64,000 nt of DNA from Cephalopachus bancanus (Eukaryota > Chordata > Mammalia > Primates > Tarsiidae). The notes beneath the pieces are model-generated. The model had not been told where the DNA came from. It worked only from the letters and a program-made list of their open reading frames with translations, and made no database searches. Below, in pieces: positions 49,262 through 61,130 of this stretch; the first letter of the stretch is position 1; each line of letters begins with the position of its first letter. Both the position numbers and the translations under genes were made by a program. The stretch is from NCBI GenBank assembly GCA_027257055.1, contig JAPVLO010000382.1:992001-1056000 (forward strand), in the 5' to 3' direction.

Positions 49262-50179
49262 TAAATAATACCAATTGTACTTTTACTAAAATGATAGTAG
49301 AATGTAGAGAAATCAGCTCCCATTTAGGCAGGGATTAGTTTTCTGTTTCACTCACATTAGATAAAATTGAGCTTATAATTTTGAAAAATCCCTAATGATT
49401 CTCAGAATATGGGTAGGACCCGTCTAAGCATTTTCAAATAGGCCTAGTTTCATGCAAGTAAGTAGAAAACAATATACTATTTTGAGTTAAGTAACAACCA
49501 TTTGGTCTCCATTTCCACATAGGATTAAAAGCTATTAAATAAACAAAATGCAGCAAGAGTTTCATGATCTATAAGATAGAGGTAATGTTCATATTTAATA
49601 GTATTAAAACTCTATAACCTGTAGAAGACTGTACATGATCTTTATCCTTAGGAATCTTATAAAATAATTCCGTCTGCCTTGAATGGCTCAATTATTCTCA
49701 TGCATAAAGATACAAGCAAGATAGATGCCTCCCTTTGGTCCTTTCTGTCCTTTCTTACTTTCTGCTATTTTATTACAGTATCCTAGCAATACTTAATTCT
49801 TTACCATCATTGCATCACCTTCTAATCACTTTCAGATTCAAGTTTGTAAGAAGTCTTTCTCCTACTCAAATCAAAGTCAACCCTTTAAATCACAAATGTG
49901 ATTCAGAAGGTCTGGGGTGTAGCCCAAGATCTTGTATTTCTAACAAGGTCCCAGATGTCATTGATACTGCTGGTCCTCAGACCATATTTTGAATAGCAAA
50001 ACTCTAGAACGCATCCCATGATCAACTATACCCATCCATCAGAACCAGTCTTGACTCATTCCCCTTCCTCAGTAACCTCTTTACTAAAATACTAAATGTT
50101 TAAAATGGCTTTTGTGTGTTTGTTTTAAAATGAATATATGATTATAGTGTTATGAAAAAGAGCAAACAGCGTCATTCAT
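49262..50179. other. Intronic, no recognised element
   Basis: No repeat or gene recognised. Confidence 0.5.
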
Positions 50180-50390
50180 TCACTCACTTAAAAAATGTCA
50201 GTGTACCAGCCCCTAGGGTTACATAGATGAATAATACACAATCTATTTGGAATTAGATGTCTTGGTCCTACAGCTCACCAGTTCATTGGCCTTTGGGAAA
50301 ACCGTCTATTTGGTTTGTATTCACTTTTGTAAAATGAGAAGAACAATGTTCAGCTCATTGGTAGTGTGAGTATAAAATAGAACTATATTT
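50180..50390. mobile_element. Short L2 (antisense) and MIR (sense) pieces
   Basis: 50180-50250 (CATTCATTCACTCACTTAAA, AGCCCCTAGGGTTACATAG) resembles a reversed L2 3' tip. 50252-50390 (TCTTGGTCCTACAGCTCACC, TTTTGTAAAATGAGAAGAAC) resembles MIR in sense. Both are weak. Confidence 0.4.
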
Positions 50391-50791
50391 GTAAACTCAC
50401 AACTTACTTTAAAATACACTGTAAAATGTTTGATATGCTTAATATCATACACAATTATAATTTTTATCTGTTCGGGTCCCTCTCTTATATTGTCACTTGC
50501 CTTAAGATAACAAATAATATCACCTGTATCCCTTCCACAAAATCTAAGGATAGTCCCTTTCACTTTACAGAGTTTAAATGATTTTTATTAACTCTCTAAT
50601 CTCTTCTATTCATCTCCTTGGATAAACAGTACATTCTAGAACATTTCCACTTGGAGGGGGTGGAGGGGAAACAGATGGATATTAGAATACATCCTTCTGG
50701 AAATCTTTGTTCTGAATGGTCTATCATTCCAGAGATAAAGGCCTCCTTAAATTTTACAAGGTGGCCATTGTCTTGCTAAGCTATGGTCTGG
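50391..50791. other. Intronic, no recognised element
   Basis: No repeat or gene recognised. Confidence 0.5.
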
Positions 50792-51040
50792 CCATGTGTC
50801 CTTTGAGCTATGTCCAGGCCATGTTTTCTTAAGCTTTGGCTCCCTCCCTACCTTGGGGAGGTGAATCTCTTCTCTCTCTCTCTCTCTCTCTCTCAATCTC
50901 TCTCCATCTGCCATTGCTTTTTAAAACTCTGGGGTGTCTATGTGGTTCTTTGAGCAATGTCTGCCATGTTTCCTAGCTTTGTCCCTCTCCCCTACCTTGG
51001 GGAGGTGAATCTTCTCCTCTCTCTCTCTCTCTCTCTCTCT
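50792..51040 (+). repeat. Two-copy tandem duplication, each ending in (CT)n
   Basis: 50792-50894 and 50938-51040 both run CCATGT-, TTTGAGC-ATGTC-, CCTACCTTGGGGAGGTGAAT and then a pure CT repeat (50869-50894 and 51015-51040). Period is about 146 bases. Confidence 0.88.
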
Positions 51041-52464
51041 CATTTACTTTCTAAATATATTTTTCAGTCCAAAAAAACTCAAAAAGTGTACAAGGTACAT
51101 CATTTCCCAGTGGCCCCTTTCTTCCATTGATCTCAGAACATTTCCTGCAATCACTGGTGCTCAATACATATTCATTGAATGAATTCAATAATATTAGGGG
51201 TTGACATTTGTTAAATCCAATAAAATACTGACAAGTTTGGAAACTGGAACTAGAATCTGTAGCCTTTTTTTCTTTCATGAACAATTTCATTGCCTGAGGT
51301 CAGGCAACCACCCATAACATCCCCTAGAAGTTGTTCTGAGACCTTTATACCATGACTTAGAAGCACATGTGCTTTGTACACCTGTTCCTTAAGAATCGTG
51401 GCCACTGATGTAATTGACACTAATTAGCCCTTCCCACTCCAGGCCCCCACACAGGGCCAAAGGCTAAATAAGACCAAACACATTCCACCTCTGAGGGGAC
51501 AGAGGGTGAATGGCATGTTTGGGCGGAAGAAGAGGAGGAATTTCGAGCTTTCACAGTAGTTCCCATGTCTCTTTTGCTCTGGTATTCCACTGTGCTTACA
51601 TTTCTAGGGGCTATCAATCCATACCAAATCCACTCAGGCTGAGGCACAGCCACCCATGAGGCTGAATCCAAATGCTTTCAGATCATAGGACACCTGAAAG
51701 ATTGCTAAACCGTGATCTCAGGGTAGAACCCCAGGGCATCTCTTGCCCATTGCCTTCTTCTTCAGGTGCTGTTCCTGCTGCTGCCACAGACAAGATTAAC
51801 AAGAAGGTTATATTTAAACTTCCAAGAGGCGCTGCTGTGCCATTATGGGTCTATTTAAAAATCCTCCGGGCAGCTGCAGTACATAATAACAAATCAGCAG
51901 GAAGGAGGGAGGAAAGGGAGGAGAGGGGAAGGAGGAGGGGAGGTGGTCAGGAGCATCAGGGATTGTTTCTGTGAAAAATGGACTGTCAAAAGACAGCAGG
52001 GGGTACAGACAAGTTAAAGATACCACCTGGGGTGAGAGCAAGGGAGAGAGGATGCATCGGGAGAATGTATTAAGCAGGGTGAGGGAGGAAACGTAGGATC
52101 CTAATAAGAAGATCTGCCAGAATTAAAACCTTGCAGCCTGCCTGGAAGATGTCACAGCTACATATTACTCTATTTCTCCCAGGGGATTCTACCACACAAC
52201 ACTAGCCATCCCTTCAGCGTTGATGAAAGTTCAGCACCAGAAAATAAAGAGCTCTGATAACAGGGATACAAAGCAGCTCCCTCAAACCCAACTGATGAAT
52301 GCCATTTTCCTCCTTGATTCAGCATCCAACAATTCACCCAGTCGGCAGTCTACATTATGTTCCCTTAAAGGACATTCTCTACTGCAACAGCCTTAACCAG
52401 ATGACATACCTACAGCTGGGCTAAATTTTGAGCCTGAAGACCCACCCCAAACCTGCCTTCCCTA
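51041..52464. other. Intronic, no named element; purine tract inside
   Basis: A GGA/GGAA-rich tract lies at 51897-51945. No gene recognised. Confidence 0.5.
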
Positions 52465-52605
52465 GGTTTGGACATAAACTTGAGGACCAGACCCTCTAGC
52501 TTTAGGCCCCCACCCTAGTCTCTGAGTCATCAGTTAGACTCACTGGATTTTCTCCATAGCCTCATTTTGCATGTGAAGGGAAGATGGCCACCGGGCAGCC
52601 TTCCC
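52465..52605 (+). repeat. Unnamed repeat shared with 47800-47945, copy 2
   Basis: CCCACCCTAGTCTCTGAG, TCATCAGTTAGACTCACTGG, TTCTCCATAGCCTCATTTTG and GGGAAGATGGCCACCGGGCA match the 47.8 kb copy in order. Similarity is roughly 75 percent by eye. Confidence 0.6.
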
Positions 52606-53069
52606 CTATCAAAGTTCTGTGGGCACTGTGGTATACGTAGAAAGTTCACTCAGCTATAGAGTGCAATCATATTCATTTTTATCTCCCAGTTTCTTCTTCT
52701 TTGTTGATAATATTGTTAACCTTAGTTTGACATTATCCAACTCCTGATTGTTGTTGTTTCTCTTTGCTAAAGTTATTAATGTTTCTATTTTTTTCATATA
52801 CAAGTTTACTTAGATTTAGTTAATAACCACTATTCAAATTTTCATTTACTGTCAAAACTGTCACCCCTTGGGGCTTCCATATAGTATTAACAACTCTAAA
52901 CTCAAAAGCACAAATTTATCAAACAACCATGGCATCCCTGGGCAGCATTCTGTTAAAACAGAAATAGCAGTTATTCATTACCTGATTAATTTTGTTTATA
53001 TGGATGATCAAACTGGATGTCAAAGGTTAGCTCATTTGCCATGATGTAATTCATAAGACTTGGATATCC
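52606..53069. other. Intronic, no recognised element
   Basis: AT-rich flank of the L1 insertion. No feature recognised. Confidence 0.5.
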
Positions 53070-55929
53070 TTGATGAACATAGATGCTAAAATTCTCAACA
53101 AGATCATAGCAAACCGAATCCATCAACACATCTCAAAAATCATCCACCACAACCAAGTAGGCTTTATCCCCAGGATGCAGGGCTGGTTCAACATCCGCAA
53201 GACCATAAACATGATTAAATACATCAACAGATTGTAAAAACTAAAACCACATGATTATATCATCAGACATGGAAAAAGCTTTTGATAAAATCCAGCGCCC
53301 CTTCTTGATACAAACCCTTGAACATCTAGGCACAGATGGAACATACCTCAAAATAGTAAGAGCCATCTACGAAAAACCCACAGCCAGCATACTGTTGTTT
53401 AAACAAACAGAAGTTGGAACCATTTTCCCTGAAAACCGGAACAAGACAAGGATACCCACTCTCACCTCTCCTTTTCAACATAGTTTTGCAAATCCTAGCT
53501 AGAGCGGTCAGACAAGAGAAGGAGATCAGGGGTATCCAAATAGGAGAAGAGGAAGTCAAGTTATCCCTCTTTGCAGATGATATCATTCTATATCTCAAAA
53601 ACCCAAGAGAATCTGTCAAAAACCTCTTTGCACTGATAAAGGACTTTGGCAAAGTCTCAGGGTATAAAATAAATGTGCAAAAACAGTTGCATTCCCATAC
53701 ACCAACAATAAGCAAACAGAAACCCAAATAAAAAGCACAATTCCAATCACAATAGCCACACACACAAAAAGAAATACCTTGGCATCTTCCTAACCAGAGG
53801 TGCAAAAGACCTTTACAAGGAAAACTACAAAACACTATCAAAGAAATCAAAGATGACACAAACAAATGGAAAAATATTCCATGCTCATGGATTGGAAGAA
53901 TCAACGTTGTTAAGATGTCCATTCTACCCAAGGCAACCTACAGATTTAATGTAATACCCATTAAATTATCGGTAGCATTCTTCTCAGACCTGGAAATGAC
54001 AATACAGGAATTCATATGGAAACATAAACAACTATGAATAACCAAAACAATCCTAAGGAAAAAAAAAGCAAAAAAAAAAAAAAAAAGCAGGAGGTATCAC
54101 ATGCTCAGACTTTAAACTTTATTATAAAGCTACAATAATCAAAACAGCCTGGTATTGGTACAAGAACAGGAATATAGACCAAGGGAACAGGATAGAGATG
54201 CCAGAAGCCAAACTTCAATTTCTCAACCAATTAATCTTCAACAAAACCTCCACCACCAACTACTGGGGAGAGTAGAATTTATTCAGTAAATGGTGCTGGG
54301 AAAATTGGCTGACCACATGCAGAAGATGAAAACAAGACCCCTACCTACCACCATACACAAAACCATGGATCAAAGACCTAAACTTAAACCTCAAACTATA
54401 AGAACCTTAGAAAATGCAGGAGACATCTTTATGGAAATTGTAATTGCAACCAATTCCTGATCAAAACCCCATAAGGCACAAGATAGACAAGTGGGACCTC
54501 ATCAAACTGACAAGCTTCTGCAAAGTCAAAGAAACCATTAAGAGAGGAAGGAGACAGCCCACAGACTGGGAAAAAAATATTTGCCAACTGTATGTCTGAC
54601 AAAAGCCTAACATCTAGGATCCACAGGAACTCAAACGTGCCAAAAAGAAAAAAACAAACAGCCCCACTACAAAGTGGGCAAAAGATATGAATAGACACTT
54701 CTCAAAAGAAGACATATGAGCAGCCAACAGATACATGAAAAAATGCTCAGCCTCACTAGTCATTAAAGAAATGAAAATTAAAACCACACTGTGATACCAC
54801 CTAACTCCAGTCAGGATGGCCATCATCAATAACTCAAAAAACAGCAGATGCTGGAGAGGATGCAGGGAAACAGAACACTTCTACACTGTTGGTGGGAGTG
54901 TAAACTAATACAACCTCTGTGGAAAACAGTTTGGCGATTCCTAAAAGATCTAAAAATCGGCCTTCCACACGATCCTGAAATCCCCTACTGGGAATATACC
55001 TGGAGGAACTCAAAACTCTATGAAAATGCAGCCCACACTTTTAAAATTAAAAATATATATGATTTTTTAAAAAAAGAAATGTATCTTTCTGCTAAAAAAA
55101 AAAAAAAAAAAAAGAGAGCCGGGCTCGGTGGCTCAGCCTGTAATCCCGTGCCTTTGGGAGGCTGAGGTGAGTGGATTGCCTGAGCCCGCGGGTTTGAGAC
55201 CCGCCTGGGCAGCGAGACCTCATCTCTACAATAAATCAAAAAATCAGCCGGACGTGGTAGCGCATGCCTGTAATTCCAGCCACTTGGAAGGCTGAGGTGG
55301 AAGGATCGCCGGAGCCCAGCAGGTCGAGGCTGCAGTGGCCGAGAGCGGCCACTGCACTCCAGTCTGGACAACAGAGTGAGACTTCAACTCATAAAAAAAC
55401 CCAAAAAACAAAAAAACAAAAAACAAAAAACAAAAAAAAAAAAAAGAAAATGATACCTGCACATGTATGTTTATTGCAGCATTGTTCACAACAGCAAAAA
55501 CATGGAACCAATTGTGCTGCCCATCAAAAGAGGACTGCATAAAAAATGTGGTACATATACATGATGGAATATTACACACCCATAAAGAAGGACAAAATTA
55601 TAAACTTCGCACCGACTTGGATGGACTTAGACTCTCTAATACTAGCTCTGTGTTTCTATCACAGAAACAAAGAACTGAGTATCACATGTTCTCCCTCATA
55701 AGTGAACAATTATCTATAAGAATATGCTATAAGAATATACTATAAGAAAAGGATTGGCAGTAGTGGGAAACTGCCAAGGGTGGGGGGAGGCAGAATTGTC
55801 AGTAGTGGGAATCTGCCTGGGGGAGGGAGGCATGCCTCAACAACAAGGGTATCTGCACAATGAACATTTGCATACTTAACCCTGAATTGTACCCCACATC
55901 TTCAAAATTAAAAAAAAATTAAACAAAGG
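53070..55929 (+). mobile_element. L1 retrotransposon, 5' truncated, with ORF2 remnant
   Basis: Starts inside the ORF2 reverse-transcriptase region. It retains the FADD catalytic motif at 53570-53581 within [11 protein letters not shown], but frameshifts and stops break the reading frame between about 53410 and 53500 and after 53731. It continues through the C-terminal part, the 3' untranslated region (two CAGTAGTGGGAA units near 55760 and 55805) and an A-rich tail. The target duplication CTTGGATATCC lies at 53059-53069 and 55930-55940, so this is one insertion. It cannot encode a working enzyme. An Alu is nested at 55118. Confidence 0.95.
55118..55445 (+). mobile_element. Alu, derived type, short-linker subgroup, inside L1
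   Basis: Has GCGGGTTTGAGACCCGC, GGGCAGCGAGACC, CCGTGCCTTTGGG and AGTGGCCGAGAGCGGCCACT, with a long A-rich tail broken by C. L1 sequence resumes at about 55446. An A-rich run precedes the Alu. Confidence 0.95.
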
Positions 55930-55945
55930 CTTGGATATCCAAAAT

Positions 55946-57129
55946 GATACACCAAATAAATGTCAAAAGTGTACTTTCTATCACATATATGTATCTTAAA
56001 TGTAGTGCCATATTCTGATATAAATATGTAAAGGATATAAATTATGTAAGATGCAAGGTCTATATATGCTACTTACCTCAAAAAGAATATTCTAGAAGAT
56101 GAGTGTTAACAGTTTACACAAATTAAGAATAAATTCCTCAAGGTGTTTTATCTTCTTTTTCTTTTGTTTCTGGTTGAATGCCTAATAAGTGGGAGAGTTA
56201 TAAAAGTGTTTCTTCCAAAGGAACAGTTGGAAAACAATACATACAATTTGTAATAAACTAAAACCTGTCATATAAACATATACTTATTGATTGCAAACAT
56301 TGATTTAGAATTAAGTTCTATATAGTGAGAATGATAAATGTTCATTAAGCACATTATGTGGAATATAATGTGCAACTATAACCAACATACATTGACTGTA
56401 CACTCTGCCACATGTTTAGATCACTATCTGTGACCCCATATCAAAAACTGACAAATGATATATTATCCTGTGTCAATGTCCTTCCTTCTTTTCATTCTTA
56501 TATATTTCTCTGTAAATATTAGAAGCTCAAAAAAGCAAGACTTCCAAAGAGAGAGAGAAGAAGTCAAAAAAGTACCTCCAGAATATGCTACACCACCAGG
56601 CCCAGCCTACCAAATGATTGAAGGAACAGAGAAACTTGTGACATCAGTTGTGACAGTCAGGCCTGTAGTAATGGCTTAATCATGCAATATGAGAACAATA
56701 GTCTTGGCCAAACGAAATTGACCTTCTCAATAAGAAATACAGCAAGGACTCTATATATTCCAAAGAATTCCCTTTTAGGTGAGGTGATCAATGAGGAAAT
56801 CAGACATAACAATTCCAAGGTGTCAGACAGGGAAGAAAAAAAAAAGCCCCCCACACAAAAAAAGTCTTGACAAAACAAAAGAAATGCAGCAAGCTATCCC
56901 TCATTCAGCCTCTACATGAACTTTTGCTGACCACTCAGCTCATTACCAGAATTCTTGGCTTCCTTTACTCACTGTCTTACATGTCTTCCACCTTTTGTTA
57001 GACTAATCATTTCAGTCTGGTGCCTGGGATCTGCTTGAGCACATGACTTAGGCAAGACTTGTCACCTATGCTTTCCTGTTTGCTCATCTTGGTTCACTCA
57101 TCCTTCTATTTGTTCAGTACCCCCATCCC
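55946..57129. other. Intronic, no named element
   Basis: AT-rich, containing the unexplained open frame at 56455-56679 described separately. Confidence 0.5.
56455..56679 (+). other. Unassigned 74-codon open frame (possible exon or retrocopy remnant)
   Basis: The plus-strand frame begins MIYYPVSMSF, has a hydrophobic stretch at about residues 8-22, then a charged segment (SSKKQDFQREREEVKK), a proline-rich PPEYATPPGPAY and ends VTVRPVVMA. A pyrimidine-containing TCTCTGTAAATATTAG precedes AAGCTC and could act as an acceptor. I do not recognise the family. It is antisense to GRIN2B. It may be chance. Confidence 0.2.
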
Positions 57130-57270
57130 ATTCACCCAGGAGGTGCTTACTGAGTCCTTCCTTTTGTACTGGGTGCTCAGGATACAAAAAAGAGTAAGAT
57201 ATGATCTGTCCTGAAGGAGTCTGAAGTCTAGGCAAAGAAACAAGTAAACATAAAGAATGATACTTGTACT
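57130..57270 (-). mobile_element. L2 3' end, antisense
   Basis: GAGGTGCTTACTGAGTCCTT, ACTGGGTGCTCAGGATACAA, GTCCTGAAGGAGTCTGAAGT and CTAGGCAAAGAAACAAGTAA match reversed L2. Confidence 0.7.
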
Positions 57271-57394
57271 AAATGAAATAATGAAGATAGACACAGGAAA
57301 AAATATAGCTTCCATTTGAAAGTACCCAAAAGCAACAGCAATTTACAAAAGCAAAATAAAATTCAATTGGCTAATGTGAGAGAGAGAAAGAAAT

Positions 57395-57664
57395 CTTTTT
57401 CAGTCACAGGCTAGAGAGTTGTGGTGCCATAATAGCTCACTGCAGTCTCAACCTCCTAGGCTCAAGCCATCCTCCCATCTCAACCTCCCGAGTAGCTGAG
57501 ACTACTGCTGTGCACCACCACACTGGCTAACTTTTTAAATTTTTTTGTAGAGATGAGGTTTCACTATGTTGCCTAGTCTGGTCTTGAACTCCTGGCCTCA
57601 AACTATCTCCTGCCTTGGCCTTCCAAAGTGCTGGGATTGCAGATGTGAGCCACCATGCCTGGCC
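57395..57664 (-). mobile_element. AluJ-like, antisense
   Basis: Own-sense readings (GCTGCAGTGAGCTATTATGG-like right arm, GAGGCCAGGAGTTCAAGACC) are ancestral. Several old changes. No derived-branch markers. Confidence 0.9.
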
Positions 57665-57756
57665 AAGTACATGTTAAAAGCTCAATTCACTAATAAATCA
57701 ACCAAATAGAAATGTAAACAATAACATTTTACTTTCTTAAATGCACCAAGTTTTTT

Positions 57757-58330
57757 TTCATTACTGAGAAGGTAGGGGAAGTAGATACTTGCATATGCTA
57801 TTAATAACACACATACTAGTTAAAAATTTCTGGAGTACTATTTGATAATAAATATCTAAAGTCACAAAATGCTACTATTTGACCAAGCAAGTCCAGTTCT
57901 GCTAATTTATACTGAAGAAATAATTTAACATAGTCAATAAAGATTTATCTACAAGGATATCCATCATTATATCATTATATCATTAGTAAAATCTCCCAAT
58001 TTAAAAATAATATAAAATACTGAACAACAGGAAATTGGTTAAGTTGGAGTACTCTCTGTAGCCATTAGGAATAATTCAGAAAGATTTTTTGATGGGAAAG
58101 TATACTCATTGTATATGAATACATACAAAAAATTATATTTCCATATAAATAGAAAAATGAATACAAAACAATATGTGCACTATGACTTCATTTTTATTTT
58201 ATATAACACATATGAGAGATACTCAGAGTGCTAACTACTATCTAGCGAGATGATGTCTGGGTTAATTTTGTCTTTGTCTTCTAGTTTTTCTCCAATGTGC
58301 ATGTATTGCTTATATAAAAAGAAAAATTAT
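57757..58330 (+). mobile_element. Old L1 (L1M-type) 3' region, sense
   Basis: TTTGACCAAGCAAGTCCAGT, TACAAGGATATCCATCATTA, GAACAACAGGAAATTGGTTA and TGTGCACTATGACTTCATTT follow the L1M 3' order. Confidence 0.7.
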
Positions 58331-58339
58331 TAAAGGAAA

Positions 58340-59062
58340 CAGTTGGCCCTTGAACACACAGGTTTGAACTGTGCAGGTCCACTCACATGTGGTTTTTCTT
58401 CAGTCTTTGCCACCCCTAACAGAGCAACACCAACCCCTCCCTTCTCTCCCCCCTCAGTCTACTTAACTTGAGGATGACAAGGATAAGACTTTTGTGATGA
58501 TTCACTTCCACTTCATGACTAGTAAATGTATTTTTTCTTCCTTGCAATTCTCTTAATAACATTTTCTTTTGTTTAGTTTATTTTATTGTAAGAATACAAT
58601 ATGTAATACATATAACACAATGCATGTGTTAATAGACTATGTTATGGATAAGGCTTCTGGACAACTGTAGGCTATTAGTTGTTATGCTTTTGGGGAGTCA
58701 AAAGTTATATGTGGGCCGGGCTCAGTGGCTCAGCCTGTAATCCCACGCTTTGGGAGGCCGAGGTGAGTGAATTGCCTGAGCCCGCGGGTTCGAGACCCGC
58801 CTGGGCAACTTGGCGAGACCGCGTCTCTACAATAAATCAAAAAATCACCCGGGCGTGGTAGCGCTCGCCTGTAGTTCCAGCTACTTGGAAGGCTGAGGCG
58901 GAAGGATCGCCGGAGCCCAGCGGGTCGAGGCTGCGGTGGCCGGGAGCGGCCACTGCCCTCCAGCCTGGGCGACAGACTGAGACTCCAACTCAAAAAAATA
59001 AAAAAGTTAAATGTGGTGACTATATAGGTCAGGGCTCCTAAACCACACATTCTTCAAAGGTA
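58340..59062 (+). mobile_element. Tigger-like DNA transposon relic, non-autonomous
   Basis: Starts CAGTTGGCCCTTGAACAC, contains TTTGAACTGTGCAGGTCCAC, ACTTCCACTTCATGACTAGT, AATAACATTTTCTTTTGTTT and GGGGAGTCAAAAGTTATATG, and ends near CATTCTTCAAAGGTAC, a decayed inverted terminus. No transposase frame. Probably of the Tigger2/MER28 group (name from memory). An Alu interrupts it. Confidence 0.75.
58714..59001 (+). mobile_element. Alu, derived type, CpG-rich, inside the Tigger relic
   Basis: Retains many CpG sites (GCGGGTTCGAGACCCGC, GCGGCCACTGC, GCGACAG), which suggests youth or chance survival. Reads CAACTTGGCGAGACC. Target duplication AAAAGTTATATGTGG / AAAAGTTAAATGTGG lies on either side. Confidence 0.96.
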
Positions 59063-59081
59063 CTTAACTTTACAAAAAACT

Positions 59082-59230
59082 AAAGTGCCTGTCACATGCC
59101 AGGCACTGGGCTGAGCTCTTTGCATACAAGATTTCTACTCCTCACATGATTTCTGGGATGAGGGGACTCATCTAGTCCATATTACTAGTAACTAGCAGAG
59201 AGGATATTAGAAGCCATGTTTCAAATCTCT
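59082..59230 (-). mobile_element. MIR SINE, antisense
   Basis: CACATGCCAGGCACTGGGCT, GAGCTCTTTGCATACAAG and ACTAGTAACTAGCAGAG follow reversed MIR. Confidence 0.65.
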
Positions 59231-60084
59231 TGTTCCCCTACCCATCTGGAAAGTTCATAATACTTGTTCCACATCATTAGATTTTTTAAAATATATTTCA
59301 CTATGATGTTTTAAAAAAAGTGTTTCATATAAACCAAACCAAAACCCTTTTTAAACCAATGTTAAAACTATTTTAAAATTTCAGGAGATTGTGAATAGGC
59401 ACAAAATACTTTTTAAAAAGGCTTCTTTCACGTTAAATCTCAGCACACAGCAAAATATCCTAAACCCTGTGGTGAGAGGGGAGGTAGTAGGGACAATGGA
59501 GAGCCATGAATGAAGACACACTCATGTGGAAACAATTCACACGTGTTACCCACAGCCAAGTATAAACTGATGAGAAAGCCAACCCAGATGGGCATTTACC
59601 TTTTTGCCTGTGAACCTGCAGATATGTCTGTCCCAACCAGCCATTTTATGCCCCTCTGTTTCTATTTAAAGTAGAGTACTAGGAATTATTCTGTGCTCAG
59701 TATGAATTGTCACTTCACTAAGTGCTTTAGTCATTATTTACCCATTTTCATCTTTCTCTAAACTTATCAAATTATATCTTTTCACAAGACTATGCATTCC
59801 TGGGTGGTCAAGTATAAACCTGCCAACTTTTGCCTCTCTTTTTGATCTCACTGTCTTGGGGTTTCTGCAGATCTCTTTTCTTTTTGTTAATGAGATATTA
59901 TTTTTAGATAAATCTTTTAAATACTGCTTTAATCCTCCGTGGCCTGTTTTTTTTTTTTTCACCCTACATTACATCACTTACCTTTTATTACATTGATTTT
60001 TACTCTATGCTATTCTCACATTCCAGAAAGAACACTGCTTTGTTCGCGTGTTAGATTGTTATTCCTAAAATTTTTCCATTCATA
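59231..60084. other. Intronic, no recognised element
   Basis: No repeat or gene recognised. Confidence 0.5.
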
Positions 60085-60689
60085 TACAAGAGGGGACCAA
60101 AACAAACCAAAAGTATCTTTTGGCAGACAGGCCCTTTGTAGAACAGGCTTCCTCCTCTAGGTAAATGTTCTAGGAATTCATAGATGTCAGTGTACCAGCT
60201 ACACTGTTATGAGAGGCTGCGTCCAACGTCAGTGAAGTTTTTGTTTTTCTTTTTTCTTTCCTTTGTTTTTTTTTTTTGAGAGCTTTTCAACTTGTTTGCC
60301 CATTTTATGATGGGTGATTTATGAGTGCATCTGCCCACACTGCACTGAATATTCAGCAATTTTTGACCAAATATGGTAAGATACCCATGCCCTACCCTCC
60401 CTATTCACCTGATCTTCCCCAGCGACTTTTTTTGTTTTCCCAATGAAAAAATGCCCTCAAAGGGAAATGTTTTGCCAATGTATAAGAGGTGAAACAAAAA
60501 ATGGCAGAAGCTCTGAAAGGGATCAAAATTGACAAGTTCAAAAACTGTTTTGAGCAGTGGGAAAAAGCATTTTGATACGTGTATTGCATCAAATGTAGAG
60601 TACTTTGAAGGTGACTGAAGCTTAAATATGTAGGGATAAATACTCAATTTTTAATAAATAAATTCTGTCTTTTGGGGGGTCCCCCTTCA
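60085..60689 (+). mobile_element. Mariner, internally deleted copy B
   Basis: Flanked by TA at 60083-60084 and 60690-60691. It has related ends (TACAAGAGGGGACC and, reversed, TGAAGGGGGACC). Between them lies the C-terminal third of a mariner transposase with PPYSPDL, ALKGKC and FEQWEKAF segments broken by stops, ending near TACTTTGAAGGTGACTGAAG. It has the same layout as copy A at 11804-12689. Confidence 0.82.
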
Positions 60690-60904
60690 TATTCTTATGC
60701 CTTTTCGGTTCTCCACAATTATTTAGGGTTCACTAAAATCAGAACTCCACCGTATTTTTTAGTCCTGTTTCCTATAACTTTTCAACACAAGTCCAATAGC
60801 AAGACATCTGAATTCTTCATTCTTAAAAATTATAACATTTTCATATTTGATCATGCTGGTTTCTCCACCTAGACTATCCTTCTCTTTGCCATGAAATCCA
60901 TGAA

Positions 60905-61130
60905 GTAGAAATACCTTCTCCTCCAGTGTGCTTTCTCTGGTTATACTAATTAAAACTTCCCTCTGAATTCATATATAACACTTAGTTCTACAGTTCCTGT
61001 GGTGTTTCTTATAGATATTTATATTATATACACTGGGTATGTCTTGTCTACTTCAATAAATTCTGAACTCCATGAGGTCTAGGAGAATATCTTGTAGCAA
61101 TAATGCCTTGCCCATAATGAATATTTTTTT
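60905..61130 (+). mobile_element. Possible L2 3' part, sense
   Basis: ATGTCTTGTCTACTTCAATA, AAATTCTGAACTCCATGAGG and ATGCCTTGCCCATAATG have the L2 3' order but are diverged. Confidence 0.4.

Noticed and set aside
53326..53931. 201-codon open frame on the minus strand
   Set aside because: It is the reverse strand of the L1 ORF2 remnant. The sense strand carries the FADD motif; the antisense frame is a by-product.
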